64,000 bases of DNA from Adenophora triphylla var. japonica (taxonomy: Eukaryota > Streptophyta > Magnoliopsida > Asterales > Campanulaceae), in contig JAFEMH010005403.1 of NCBI GenBank assembly GCA_022495995.1, positions 1 to 64,000 on the forward strand. The letters are read 5' to 3'. This document shows, piece after piece, positions 33,664-42,529 of the stretch (position 1 is its first letter; each line of letters begins with the position of its first letter). The position numbers and the translations under genes were made by a program. The notes below the pieces were generated by a model, which was not told the DNA's origin, searched no databases, and worked only from the letters and a program-made list of their open reading frames with translations.

Positions 33664-34389
33664 AGTTGGAATATTGGGAGAATATTAGGGTGAATTGAAA
33701 AGTCAACAAGGAGTCTAAAATCTAAAAGGCACGACAGTTCAAATTCCATGAACTGCTCAGCCGAGTAAGGCATAAGCCTCGGTCGAGCATGACTCTCCAG
33801 AAACATGACTCTTCTGTTAACCTCTGCTCGGGCGAGGCACTAAAGTGTACGGCCGAGCAACTAGCCTATGCTCGGGCGAGGCACCAATAGCGCTCGGCCG
33901 AGCAGTTTGCCCGGCCGAGCAGTTGCTGTCTGTTCAGATTAATGTCCAAACAGGTGCTAGCTTGGAGGGTTGTGACTTTTGTGAAACAGTCACAACTGTT
34001 TCAATCTACCCTATATATAGACCCCTATTCCTTCATTCAGTCATCAAGTAATTCAATCAAGTTATTTTCAAATTCAAGTTACAATCTTTGTTCAGAATCC
34101 AATTCTCTCTCTCCCTCATTCAAAGTGATTTAATTCATTCAAGGAGTTCGTTCATCATTCTCTCTTCAAAGTTCGAAGACTAAGAGCAAGTCTGAATTTG
34201 GTTCGCCTTAGTTAAAGTGCACACTAACTCTTGGTAAAAAGCGTTGTATCTTGGGAGACATTCGTCATCGATCCGTTTGCACAATTACGGAGGCGAAATA
34301 TTGTCTTAAGGAGATTTGCTTCGGCATACCTCGCTTTAACCTCCTTTGTGTGATTTTCGTATTGAAGATATATAAACATTTACACAACA
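33664..34389 (+). repeat. 3' LTR of element E
   Basis: 726 bp. The first base is A instead of T (AGTTGG for TGTTGG). It holds extra CTCGG/CCGAG motif copies compared with the 5' LTR and ends TTACACAACA, followed by CCTTC (34390-34394). Confidence 0.94.
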
Positions 34390-34394
34390 CCTTC

Positions 34395-34853
34395 AAGCCG
34401 GCTCACAAGCCCTTAAAGTCGGAGTTTCACACTAATATCATTTATAGCATATCATTTGTAACGAATTAAACCTGAATCTCAAATCAAATCGATATACAAA
34501 CACCCAGCACTGTTAACAAAAAAACCTCCTCATTTATCGTCTCTAAGAAACAGGAAGGAGAAATTTTGCATCCACAGTTGATCCGGAGTAAGTCTTCCGC
34601 TGGATCACATTTAAATTCCATAAATGAGATTGCAGTCTGACAGAAACCCCGCATGCGCGCATTTGTTTTCCGAGATTGGGACAAGGTTTTGCTTGCACAA
34701 ATGTAATGAGAGAGGGCAAGTAAAATTGTGTGTGCCTAACATTAATTCCTAGTAGACTTAGCAGTAGGCCGATTGTAGTTGTAATGCAAACGCTAACGTG
34801 CCCTACAATCTAGCTATTCACCTCACCCTATTACTATTTAAGTTGTATTTGCA
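34395..34853. other. Low-copy segment right of element E
   Basis: Target DNA of E. A 66-codon frame on the minus strand (34684-34484) has a Cys-containing, protein-like composition, but I recognise no family. It may be a gene fragment. Confidence 0.35.
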
Positions 34854-34854
34854 G

Positions 34855-34916
34855 GGTTTGCCAACCATATCCAAATAATCATCCTCACTCTCCCTTTATG
34901 AGTAGTAACTAACTTA
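34855..34916 (+). repeat. About 61-bp direct repeat flanking element G (left copy)
   Basis: GGTTTGCCAACCATATCCAA ... TAACTAACTTAG, with a second copy at 37044-37104 right after the truncated 3' LTR of element G. It is far longer than a normal 5-bp target duplication. Confidence 0.75.
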
Positions 34917-34943
34917 GTATTAGGAATATAATATTATTATATT

Positions 34944-35107
34944 CGGTGTTTTAAAAGATATCGTTTAAAGGTGTTTAGGTTCCGTCTAGGCGCTAGGTCT
35001 CTCTCTAACGCCTAGTTCTAAGCCGCGACTAATCCCGACTAGTCCCCGCCTAGGCGCTAGATCCGGCTCCGCCGCCTAGCATCCGCCTAGCGCTTTTTAG
35101 AACCTTG
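34944..35107. mobile_element. hAT-like MITE in the 5' LTR of G
   Basis: 164 bp flanked by 8-bp duplications ATTATATT (34936-34943 and 35108-35115). Imperfect terminal repeats CGGTGTTTTAAAA and, reversed, CAAGGTTCTAAAA. The GC-rich middle has repeated GCCTAGGCGCTAG words. Eight-base targets are typical of hAT elements. The matching site in the 3' LTR of G lacks it. Confidence 0.8.
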
Positions 35108-35261
35108 ATTATATTATATTCAAGTATATATTGTACTTCCTCCGTCTCAGACCAAGGGTCATCGGGGGGATTTCACGCTTCTTAAGATTTTTTTTTAAAA
35201 ATGAATAAAAGTTTAATGTGGGATAGGAAATAGTAGTTAATGATTGATTTTTTTGTAAATA

Positions 35262-35528
35262 CTCCCTCCGTCCCATAAAACATTACACGTTTACTATTGA
35301 GAACGGAAAATAAGGAATAATGTTATTAAAGTAGGTGTTGTGAGTGGGAGGAGAGAGAATGAGTGGAGAGAATAGTAAATTATAATGGTGTTGTGAGTAT
35401 TAAAATAATGTAGGAGAGAGAATGAGTGGAGAGAATAGTGATTTAAGGTTTCCTTTTTAGGAAAGTGGGACTTTAAAGAGGGACGCCCAAAATAGCAAAA
35501 GGGGTAATGTTCTATGGGACGGAGGGAG
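35262..35528. mobile_element. Stowaway MITE (inner 1)
   Basis: 267 bp, ends CTCCCTCCGTCCCATA and reversed CTCCCTCCGTCCCATA, TA on both sides. Confidence 0.93.
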
Positions 35529-35732
35529 TATGTTAACTTTATAAGGGTATAATGAATGATTTTTTTTGTAATATGGGGTAGGAAATAGTAGTTAATGATT
35601 GGTTTTTTAATAGGAGAGAGAATGAGTGAGAGGAATAGTAAGTTAATGATTGATTTTTTTTTGTAAATATGTTAACTTTATAAGGGTATAATAAATGGTT
35701 TTTTTGTAAATATATTAAATTATAAGGGTATA

Positions 35733-36016
35733 CTCCCTCCGTCCCACCTCACTTGACACCCAAGAGGTGGGCACAAAAACTAAGAAAAAAGAATAAAATA
35801 AAAAAAAATGAGTGGTAGAAAATGAAGAGAGAGAATGAGTGGGGTAAATAGTAGTGTTGGTTGAATAAATTGAGTGGTGGAAAATGAAGAGAGATAATGA
35901 GTGGTGGGGTCCATCTAATATAAAAATATAAAAACTAGGCTATTTTTGAAAGGTGTCAAGTGAGCTGGGACGACCCAAAATGGAAATAAGTGTCAAGTGA
36001 GCTGGGACAGAGGGAG
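35733..36016. mobile_element. Stowaway MITE (inner 2)
   Basis: 284 bp, ends CTCCCTCCGTCCCACCTCAC and reversed CTCCCTCTGTCCCAGCTCAC, TA on both sides. A different subfamily from inner 1. Confidence 0.92.
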
Positions 36017-36346
36017 TATATATATTCAAAAACTTTCTATTTATAGAAAGGAACTCTTGGTCTGGGACGGACCAAAAGGGAAAGTAGAACCCTTGGTCTG
36101 GGACGGAGAGAGTAATATATAATTTGAAAAACACAATCCTTGTATTAGATTAGAAAATACAATCTTTGTATTAGATTATAAATCTTCTCCTTCTAGGAAA
36201 TTAGTAACCTTCTCCTTCTAGAAAATTAACTTCTCATTGTAACCATATAAATATGTATTTCTATTATCATAATCAATTGAGTCATTCAATACAATTCTTC
36301 TATTCCATGTTTTGATTGACTTCGTCTAATCCTCATTATTCTAATA

Positions 36347-36358
36347 TGGTATCAGAGC
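36347..36358 (+). promoter_or_regulatory. Primer binding site of element G (initiator tRNA-Met)
   Basis: Exact TGGTATCAGAGC, the standard copia PBS. Confidence 0.93.
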
Positions 36359-36518
36359 ATTAAAATCCATAGAAGAACTTCTCCGCCACCTTGCTTCCGC
36401 CACCAACTATCAAAACTACAAAAAAAATTATTCAACCCCTCGGCTCAAAAACCTTTTGACCGAAACCCAAAACCTTTTTGTACTTCAACTCCCTTGGCTC
36501 AAAAACCCTTTTGACCGA

Positions 36519-36680
36519 CACGTGAGGGGTGAAACCCCTACTTGTACAAGGTGACTCCACGTGCTCGTTTCACACGTGACGGGTAAAATCCCTACTTGTA
36601 CAAGGTGACTCCACGTGCTCGTCTCACACGTGAGGGGTTAAACACATACTTGTAAAAGGTGACTCCACGTGCATAACCCC
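36519..36680 (+). repeat. 54-bp tandem repeat with G-boxes, 3 copies
   Basis: Three units with exact 54-bp period. Each holds CTTGTACAAGGTGACTCC (third copy CTTGTAAAAGG) and the plant G-box word CACGTG in CCACGTGC. Lies in the internal region of G. Confidence 0.9.
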
Positions 36681-37043
36681 TACTTCAAAACCCCCTAGGC
36701 CTAGCCGAAATCAATTCCCCCTACTTCAAAAACCCCCTCGGCAAAACCGAAAACTTCTCTCCATAACTGCGTCATCAGAAACAACGTACATGTTCGGGAA
36801 CACATTCATCTTCAACTCGTCATCAAACCCGGTTCATCTCATCACTCTCCAAGATTGGACTTATCCAAAGACTGTCCATCTTGCGGGGGTATATTAGGAA
36901 TATAATATCATTATATTATATTCAAGTATATATTGTAATATATAATTTAAGAAATACAATCCTTGTATTAGATTAAAAAACACAATTTTTGTATTAAATT
37001 AGAAACCTTCTCCTTCTAGAAAATTAGAAACCTTCTCCTTCTA

Positions 37044-37104
37044 GGGTTTGCAACCATATCTAAATAATCATCCTCACTCTCCCTTTATGAGTAATAACTA
37101 AGTT
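37044..37104 (+). repeat. About 61-bp direct repeat flanking element G (right copy)
   Basis: GGTTTGCAACCATATCTAAA ... TAACTAAGTTAG, the partner of 34855-34916. Confidence 0.75.
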
Positions 37105-37575
37105 AGAACTTTGATAAAAAAAATATACATATATATGATATTTAATTATTTTCATATTATTCTAAAAATATAGTGTTTATATAATATTAAAATTACACTA
37201 TTTTTTCAAAAAAAACTCAACAAAAATCTGTTTTATACTTGGTAAAATTTGTTTTATATTCGGTTAGTGCAAAACGTTTATAAATAATTGAAACTTTTTT
37301 TAAAATGTGTTCTGACATCTTTATAAATAAAACTTATAAAAATTTACTGACACTTTTCGACACTATAACTGACACTTTTCAATGATATAATCAGCACTTT
37401 TTAATAATGGGATTAACATTATTTTCAACATTACCACCAACACTATTTAACACTACAACTAACTGACAATCTTTAACAATATCATCGACATTATTTAATA
37501 CTACTACTAGCAATACTTAACACTACCAATAGTCTTTTTTTTAGCAAATGTTAAAAATGCGTGAGTGCGTCTGCT
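37105..37575. other. AT-rich low-copy DNA
   Basis: No gene. Loosely repeated words such as ACTGACACTTTTC and CAACACTA-TTTAACACTA give a weak internal periodicity. Confidence 0.5.
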
Positions 37576-38035
37576 GAGAAACGCGTTTCTCCATAACTAT
37601 GGAGAAACGTGTTTTTCATAGCCAGAAGCTTTACATTTGATAACCAGAAAAAAAAAAACCCAAGGCCAAGATCAAAAGCTTCCTGATATCCGTAAGCTTT
37701 GCATTTGATAGCCGAAGCTTTGCAGCTGATATCCGTAAGCTTTGTATTTGATAGCCGTAAGGATGTGAAATGTATATCCGTAAACCGTTAGGTGCATATC
37801 CGTAAAACCGTTAGGTGCATATCCGTAAATGTATTAGGGCATATCCAGTAAATTGCTATTGAAGGTTTCGATATTAAACCTTTCAAATGTATATCCGTAA
37901 ACATTTTGAAGGTTTCTGGATATTCATTTGAAGGTTTCTGGATATCACTTTCATAGGTTTCTGGCTATCTAGCTCATTGTCGCGCGACATGTCGGGACCC
38001 GTTTCTCCATAACTTATGGAGAAACGCGTTTCTCC
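37576..38035. repeat. Unit with inverted hairpin ends (GAGAAACGCGTTTCTC family)
   Basis: The left end 37576-37609 consists of a perfect palindrome GAGAAACGCGTTTCTC, overlapping a stem CGTTTCTCCAT / ATGGAGAAACG. The right end 38000-38035 is the same structure inverted: CGTTTCTCCATAA / TTATGGAGAAACG followed by an 18-bp perfect palindrome. Just inside are TGTCGCGCGACA (37978-37989) and CGACATGTCG (37985-37994). The middle has repeated GATAGCCGTAAG, GTTAGGTGCATATCCGTAAA and GAAGGTTTCTGGATAT. No obvious target duplication and no coding sequence. It behaves like a foldback element, but I know no named family. Confidence 0.65.
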
Positions 38036-38227
38036 CTAGATTTTGTGAAAATGCGTTGAACGTTTATAAGTGTCATTTTGAATCTTACAATTTATAATAT
38101 TAGAAACGATAATTACGAAAAACACGTTTTTCTATCATCAATTAATTAGTTAGTGTAAAACGGGTTTTTTATAAACCGACTCATTTGTTTTTATTTAAAA
38201 TGCAATATGTTTTTGGGCAAACAAATA
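38036..38227. other. AT-rich segment between palindromic unit and MITE
   Basis: No feature recognised beyond a TTTTTATAAACC-like A/T tract. Confidence 0.4.
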
Positions 38228-38480
38228 CTCCCTTAGTCCTGTTTTAAATTTCTTACTTTTCGTTTTGATCGGTTTCAATTTAAGGTTTTTAGTTGCTTTA
38301 TTATCTAAAATAGACATTGAGACCCACTTGTCATTCTTATAACAAAAACTTTATACCCACTTTTTCTTTTCTACTATAATTTTCATATTCATAACATTTA
38401 TTTTTCATACTCATAATATGTACTTTTTGTTAATTCTCATGTAAAATTAAATTAAAAATTTTAAATCGAGACGAAGGAAG
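38228..38480. mobile_element. Stowaway-like MITE
   Basis: 253 bp with ends CTCCCTTAGTCCTGTTTTAA and reversed CTTCCTTCGTCTCGATTTAA, flanked by TA (38226-38227 and 38481-38482). Confidence 0.8.
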
Positions 38481-38693
38481 TAATTATAATGGGAGGGAGT
38501 AATTAGTATGCAAGTCAATTTTTGTTGTTTACTCGTTTCAAATCAGTTGATACTCAACGGCTACTTTTTTCATCTTCATCTTACAATTAAATGCAACTAT
38601 TAGAAGTACTATAATTGAATGTACAAAATATTTTATTATAATACGAATAAAAGCAAGCAAGAAATAAAGTCACGCTCCAACTGCACACTTTTT

Positions 38694-38697
38694 CTTT

Positions 38698-38728
<31 letters not shown>

Positions 38729-38745
38729 GAGAGAGAGGGAGAGAG
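38694..38745 (+). repeat. Poly-T then GA-rich simple repeat
   Basis: TTTTTC units pass into more than 20 T, then GAGAGAGAGGGAGAGAGA. A 94-codon minus-strand frame here (38871-38587) is low-complexity Lys and is not called. Confidence 0.85.
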
Positions 38746-38960
38746 AAGCACATTTGTAAAAAAGTCATTTTTTTTTTCATAGAGATTCCATTGTGAAACT
38801 AAAAAAGTCATCTTCTTTTCCTCTGCCAAAACAAGGTGTAAAGTTAGAAACTTTGAAGCAAAAGCTTTCACATGATTTTTTTCTCAAATAATACGGTTTA
38901 AAAATTTTATTTTTTAAAATAACTTACTGTTTAAATTTTTGTCCAAACTGTTTCACTTTT

Positions 38961-39112
38961 TGAAACTCGCTACACGATGTAGCGAGTTCCATGTAATTAA
39001 GTTTGATAGTTTGATAATTAATTAAGACAATTAATTAAGCAAAACTCGCTACACCGTGTAGCGAGTTTGACCTGTTCAAGTCAAACTCGCTACACGATGT
39101 AGAGAATTATTT
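38961..39112. repeat. Palindrome cluster, left (CGCTACAC family)
   Basis: P1 38964-38988: AACTCGCTACA, CGA, TGTAGCGAGTT. P2 39042-39068: AAACTCGCTACAC, C, GTGTAGCGAGTTT. P3 39083-39108: left arm intact, right arm decayed (TGTAGAGAATT). In addition 39056-39071 and 39079-39094 are 16-nt perfect inverted repeats (GTGTAGCGAGTTTGAC / GTCAAACTCGCTACAC), so P2 and P3 can also pair with each other. Element F starts 32 bp to the right. The same units appear at 47548-47665. Confidence 0.9.
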
Positions 39113-39138
39113 AAAATCTCTTTTCCCCTTCCAGTTTA

Positions 39139-39143
39139 CCGTC
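39139..39143. repeat. Target-site duplication of element F (left)
   Basis: CCGTC directly before TGTTGG; matches 45782-45786. Confidence 0.95.
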
Positions 39144-40477
39144 TGTTGGAATTTTGGTTTTGTAAAAGTGAGGTTTGACCGACTTTTGACCAAGAATTTC
39201 ATTGGGTTCCATTTTAGGAAAATGGAAATTGATTGCATATTAATAATCTACATTTGGAGTAGATTAATTTGATATATTTACTTTCTCAAAACCAATTAGT
39301 GGTGAATGAGAAATTAATGCTCAAAGTATGCAAAATGAAATAGGTATATGAAGAGTTTATGGGATATGGAATAATTATCCCACATTGCTTAAAGATGTAA
39401 AGTGATGAGAGTTTATAAGTGGATCCATCCAAAGGAGTAGTCAACAAGTTGATACCATTGGGCCAACCATGCAAGCGTGCGCCCCAATTCGCGCGCTTTA
39501 TACTAGCTCAATTTGGACAACACTCGAAGCGCCGGAATGGGCGGTTTAGGCGCACTTTGCACTTCGCACCGCATCGTCGCTGAAGCTATTCGAGCCTTTG
39601 ATTTTTAGCAAATCAATCAAGGTTCGTGGCTCGGTGCGTAGTTCTGCTCAGCCTTGGCTCTGACCGGACCGGGGCGGTGCAAAGGCATGGTGCGGCCGGG
39701 CCTAGGCCCATTCGGATTGGGCCGGGCCGATCTATGCCAAAGGGTGCAAGCCGGGTTCAATGAACCAAGTCAAGGATGGAAGGGTTGGAATGGTTCAAAG
39801 GAACCAGCCGAATAGGTGCCGGGCAGATCCAAGCAGATCTCCACCCTCCATCAAGATCAGATCCAACGGCCAGAATCCACCAGGTGCCAATAATGCCTAT
39901 TCCCAAAAGGCACCCTAACTCTTCATCTTCTATAAATACCCCCCACTAGTTTGTCAAAATACACATCAATCAATCAATCATTCTTTCACTTCACATATTC
40001 CTTTCTCTTCTCACTAGAAGTAAAGGATTACTTATCCAACAGTGTTAACTAACTCGGTTAGATAGTTAACTGAATTATGGATTCACTACGTAATTCAACT
40101 AATTCTTAACATCATCTGTTAGAAGAAAAAGCATCTCGTTGCATAAGTCTTCTTCAAAGTCTGGAAGTGTCAAACATGAATTTTGTTCGTCGAAGTCATT
40201 AATTTGGAGTGCTGCTATTAATGACTGTAAAGTCGTTTCATCTTGAGAGAAGATTGCCGCTAATCCGTAAGCACCAGTGCGGGGCAATATCTTCTTCCGG
40301 AAATTGTGTCCAACACAAGACTCGACTTCTTTAATTACTCGGTTTGCTTTAATTTCCGCATTCTATTTTATCTTTATTTCCTGCCCCATTAATTATGTTA
40401 TGATTCATTATATAATTTGTCATTTCGTTAAATTCAAGAAAACCTTATTTATTGTTGTATAGACAACTTTCCCAACA
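39144..40477 (+). repeat. 5' LTR of element F
   Basis: 1,334 bp, TGTTGGAATTTTGG to CTTTCCCAACA. TATAAATA at 39931-39938 followed by CCCCCC. An antisense frame of 62-68 codons (40287-40099) is conserved in the 3' LTR at 45591-45385. Confidence 0.95.
39931..39938 (+). promoter_or_regulatory. TATA box of the 5' LTR of F
   Basis: TATAAATA followed by CCCCCCAC, about 790 bp into the LTR, giving a predicted R+U5 of about 510 nt. Confidence 0.65.
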
Positions 40478-40493
40478 ATCGCAAGAAGATATT
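40286..40493 (+). promoter_or_regulatory. LTR/post-LTR complementary pair of element F (putative self-priming site)
   Basis: Post-LTR 40480-40493 (CGCAAGAAGATATT), 2 nt after the LTR end, is the reverse complement of the LTR segment AATATCTTCTTGCG. That segment is perfect in the 3' LTR (45590-45603) and has one mismatch in the 5' LTR (40286-40299, CCG for GCG). Same geometry as element E with different bases. The LTR segments of E and F occupy homologous positions in a conserved R-U5 block. Confidence 0.7.
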
Positions 40494-40509
40494 AACGTTT
40501 TCTTGTTTT

Positions 40510-41160
40510 TATGACAAATATGAGCCAATGATGATGGACAACCGAAGGACTTTTTCGTTAGAAACTTAACGAGAAAAATGACGGTTTCCAAGGAAGGATA
40601 ACTAGAAGAGCATTGAAAATTAATTAGAAGATAATGAGAAGGTCAACAATAATCCCGAAAGTGATTCAAAGAATTGTTGACAACATGGACCGGACTTATA
40701 AACAAAGAAGTTCATGCAAGGCAGATAACCCAGATCCGCCAAGGCAAATAAAGGAAGAGAATGATGATCCAAATTTACCAAGGCAAATATATCCTAAGAG
40801 GAAGAGGACGATGATCCAAATTCGCCAAGGCAAATAAACCGAAGAGAAAGAGGATGATGATCCAGATTTTCCAAAGATAACCGAAAAGGAGGATGATGAT
40901 GATCCAGATCCGGAAAGGCAAATAGCCAATCCGCGAAGACAAATAGCCGCAGAAGAATGGGATCATTAAAATCTCATATGTAGGACGTACATACTGAGTG
41001 GACCAAATGATGCTCATTCAAAGAACATTGTCTCGTGGGGACAACCAAAGAGTTGTAGAACACTTTGGAACGGACTATAAGGTTCAAGGAACCAACTCCA
41101 GGATTTGTTACAAGATGTGGTAAGACCAATCACGTAGCAAAAGTTTGTCGTATTCCATGA
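40510..41160 (+). pseudogene. Element F gag remnant
   Basis: Mostly unreadable. At 40720-40960 a tandem repeat (CCAAGGCAAATA with GATGATGATCCAGAT) of about 50 bp replaces ordinary gag sequence. At about 41100-41158 the zinc knuckle is recognisable as RCGKTNHVAKVC, its first Cys changed to Arg or shifted. Position before protease supports gag. Confidence 0.7.
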
Positions 41161-41283
41161 AGGGAAATAGACAATTGAATCAATTAATACCGAAGCGGGT
41201 ATTAGGCGGGAGTTAAAATGTTTTGGGTTGTGACTCTTTGAATGGATACTTGCTAAGAGTGTGACTATTCAGAGAGGCACACC

Positions 41284-41372
41284 CAGAGCGGCAGTGCCAA
41301 GTTTGGTGACCCGGCCATGCAAAGCATGGAGCGGCCGTGCAAAATTGTTGACTCGGCCGTGCACTGCTGAGG
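41284..41372 (+). repeat. GC-rich segment with GCGGCCGTGC motifs inside element F
   Basis: Four related words (AGAGCGGCAGTGCC, CCCGGCCATGC, GAGCGGCCGTGCA, CTCGGCCGTGCAC). They resemble the motif series of solo LTR H (23951-24150), so this may be an LTR-derived insertion in F. Confidence 0.55.
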
Positions 41373-41406
41373 CACCAGTTCAATTAAGTTGTGTCTTTTC
41401 AAGACC

Positions 41407-42300
41407 ACAACACAAATAAAAGCAGTAATGGTGTTTGAAACCAACTTAGCAAAGTTGGAAGTCAACCCAAGAGAATGGTGGATAGACGCTAGAGCTACTC
41501 ACCATATATGTGCTGATAAAGAGAGCTTCTCATCATACACTCCTATCAATGGAAGGAAGGTGTATATGTGAAACTCTGAAACTTCCAAACGTCGTGGAAT
41601 TTGGAAAGGTTGTGCTGAAGATGACTTCAGACAAAGAACTAACTCTCGTGAATGTGTTACATGTCCCAGACATTCGCAAGAACCTAGTTTCCAGATCAAT
41701 GTTGAGCAAGGCTGGATTTAGACAAGTGGTTGAGTCAGATAAAATTGAATTAACCAAGGAAAATTGATTTCTCGGTAAAGAGCACCTTGCCTAAAGGCAA
41801 AGAACAGCAGTGTTTCTTATGTTTACCTTTTGTAAGGTTCTAATTTATGGCATGATAAATTAGGTTACGTGAATTTCAACACAATTAAGATGTCAGTGAA
41901 TCAAGAATTAATTCTCATGAATAAATTCGATTCAACTGACAAGTGTGAAATTTGCGTGGAAGATAAAATGACTAAGTCATCATTTTCTTCAAAGAATAAG
42001 AAACACGACACCTCTTGAGTTAGCCACACAAATGATTGTGATCTAAAGTTAGTGCAAACTCGAGGTGGGAAAAAGTATTTAATTACTTTATAAATGGTTG
42101 CACAAGACATTCTCTTGATAAGGAAGGATGAAGCCTTGGAGGCTTTCCAAGCTTATAAGAATGAAGTTGACGAATCAACTTAATATAAAGAAGATTCGAA
42201 AAGCTAGAATGAGGGGAATATGCGGCGCCGTTTGAGGATATTTGTGAGGTTTTCGGCAGTATTCATCAAACGATCGCAACATATTCAACTCAGTCTAATG
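41407..42300 (+). pseudogene. Element F protease, pre-integrase and integrase remnants
   Basis: Protease: REWWIDARATHHICADKESF at about 41472-41531, where the D-[ST]-G-A site reads D-A-R-A; the next part (ELTLVNVLHVPDIRKNLVSR) is in another frame. Pre-integrase: LWHDKLGYVNF and CEICVEDK near 41845-41960. Integrase start: TRGGKKYLIT near 42060, EAFQAYKNEV near 42140 and a WGEAV-like LTEFVGEAVLS near 42360. At least five frame breaks. No function left. Confidence 0.82.
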
Positions 42301-42529
42301 CAGGAGCTAAATGCAAGAATCATACCCTAAGGAGATGATAAATGCAATAAGCTCTGGCTTAACCGAATTTGTGGGGGAAGCTGTACTGTCATTCTTAATG
42401 AGATACCCAAGAAAGGATTTGATAAAACTAATTACATATTATGACATAATCGTAAGACGTTTTATAAATACTTCAAGTGTGGGGGTACACCTCAAGTGTG
42501 GGGGGTACGAGCTAAAGTAAAAGTACTTA

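Larger units (their letters stand above)
28349..34389 (+). mobile_element. Element E: Ty1/copia retrotransposon without a tRNA-type PBS
   Basis: 6.0-kb element: 5' LTR 28349-29024, gag, protease, integrase, RT, RNase H in copia order, polypurine tract GTGGGGGAT (33655-33663), 3' LTR 33664-34389, with CCTTC duplicated on both sides. The exact boundaries show that the DNA following the 5' LTR is AT then CTTAAGACAATATTT, which has no match to TGGTATCAGAGC or any TGG-starting PBS. It is instead complementary to the LTR itself. Pol is nearly complete but has several nonsense codons and frameshifts, so the copy is inactive. LTRs differ by two indels and scattered substitutions, indicating moderate age. 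Confidence 0.95.
35136..36112. mobile_element. Stowaway-like MITE hosting two further Stowaways
   Basis: Terminal repeats CTTCCTCCGTCTCAGACCAA and, reversed, CTCTCTCCGTCCCAGACCAA, flanked by TA. The outer element includes two complete inner MITEs (35262-35528 and 35733-36016), and parts of its own sequence (TTAACTTTATAAGGGTATAAT) are repeated. The empty site is visible in the 3' LTR of G near 36934. Confidence 0.85.
34917..37043 (+). mobile_element. Element G: short non-coding copia-type LTR element, MITE-riddled
   Basis: The 5' LTR (34917-36346) begins TATTAGGAATATAATA and is about 290 bp once its MITE insertions are removed. It is followed by the PBS TGGTATCAGAGC (36347-36358), about 535 bp without coding sequence, a purine tract GCGGGGGTA and a 3' LTR start (36894) that is cut after about 150 bp. 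Size and lack of gag/pol fit a TRIM-like element. The 5' LTR carries one hAT-like and three Stowaway MITEs; the 3' LTR has none of them, so they arrived after G inserted. Confidence 0.82.

Noticed and set aside
34484..34684. 66-codon minus-strand frame as a host gene
   Set aside because: Protein-like composition but no recognisable family, splice sites or neighbours; listed only as low-copy sequence.
38018..38040. Helitron 3' end (hairpin followed by CTAG)
   Set aside because: The base after CTAG is A rather than T, the hairpin touches the CTAG, and no TC 5' end pairs with it; the inverted copy at 37576 argues against a Helitron.
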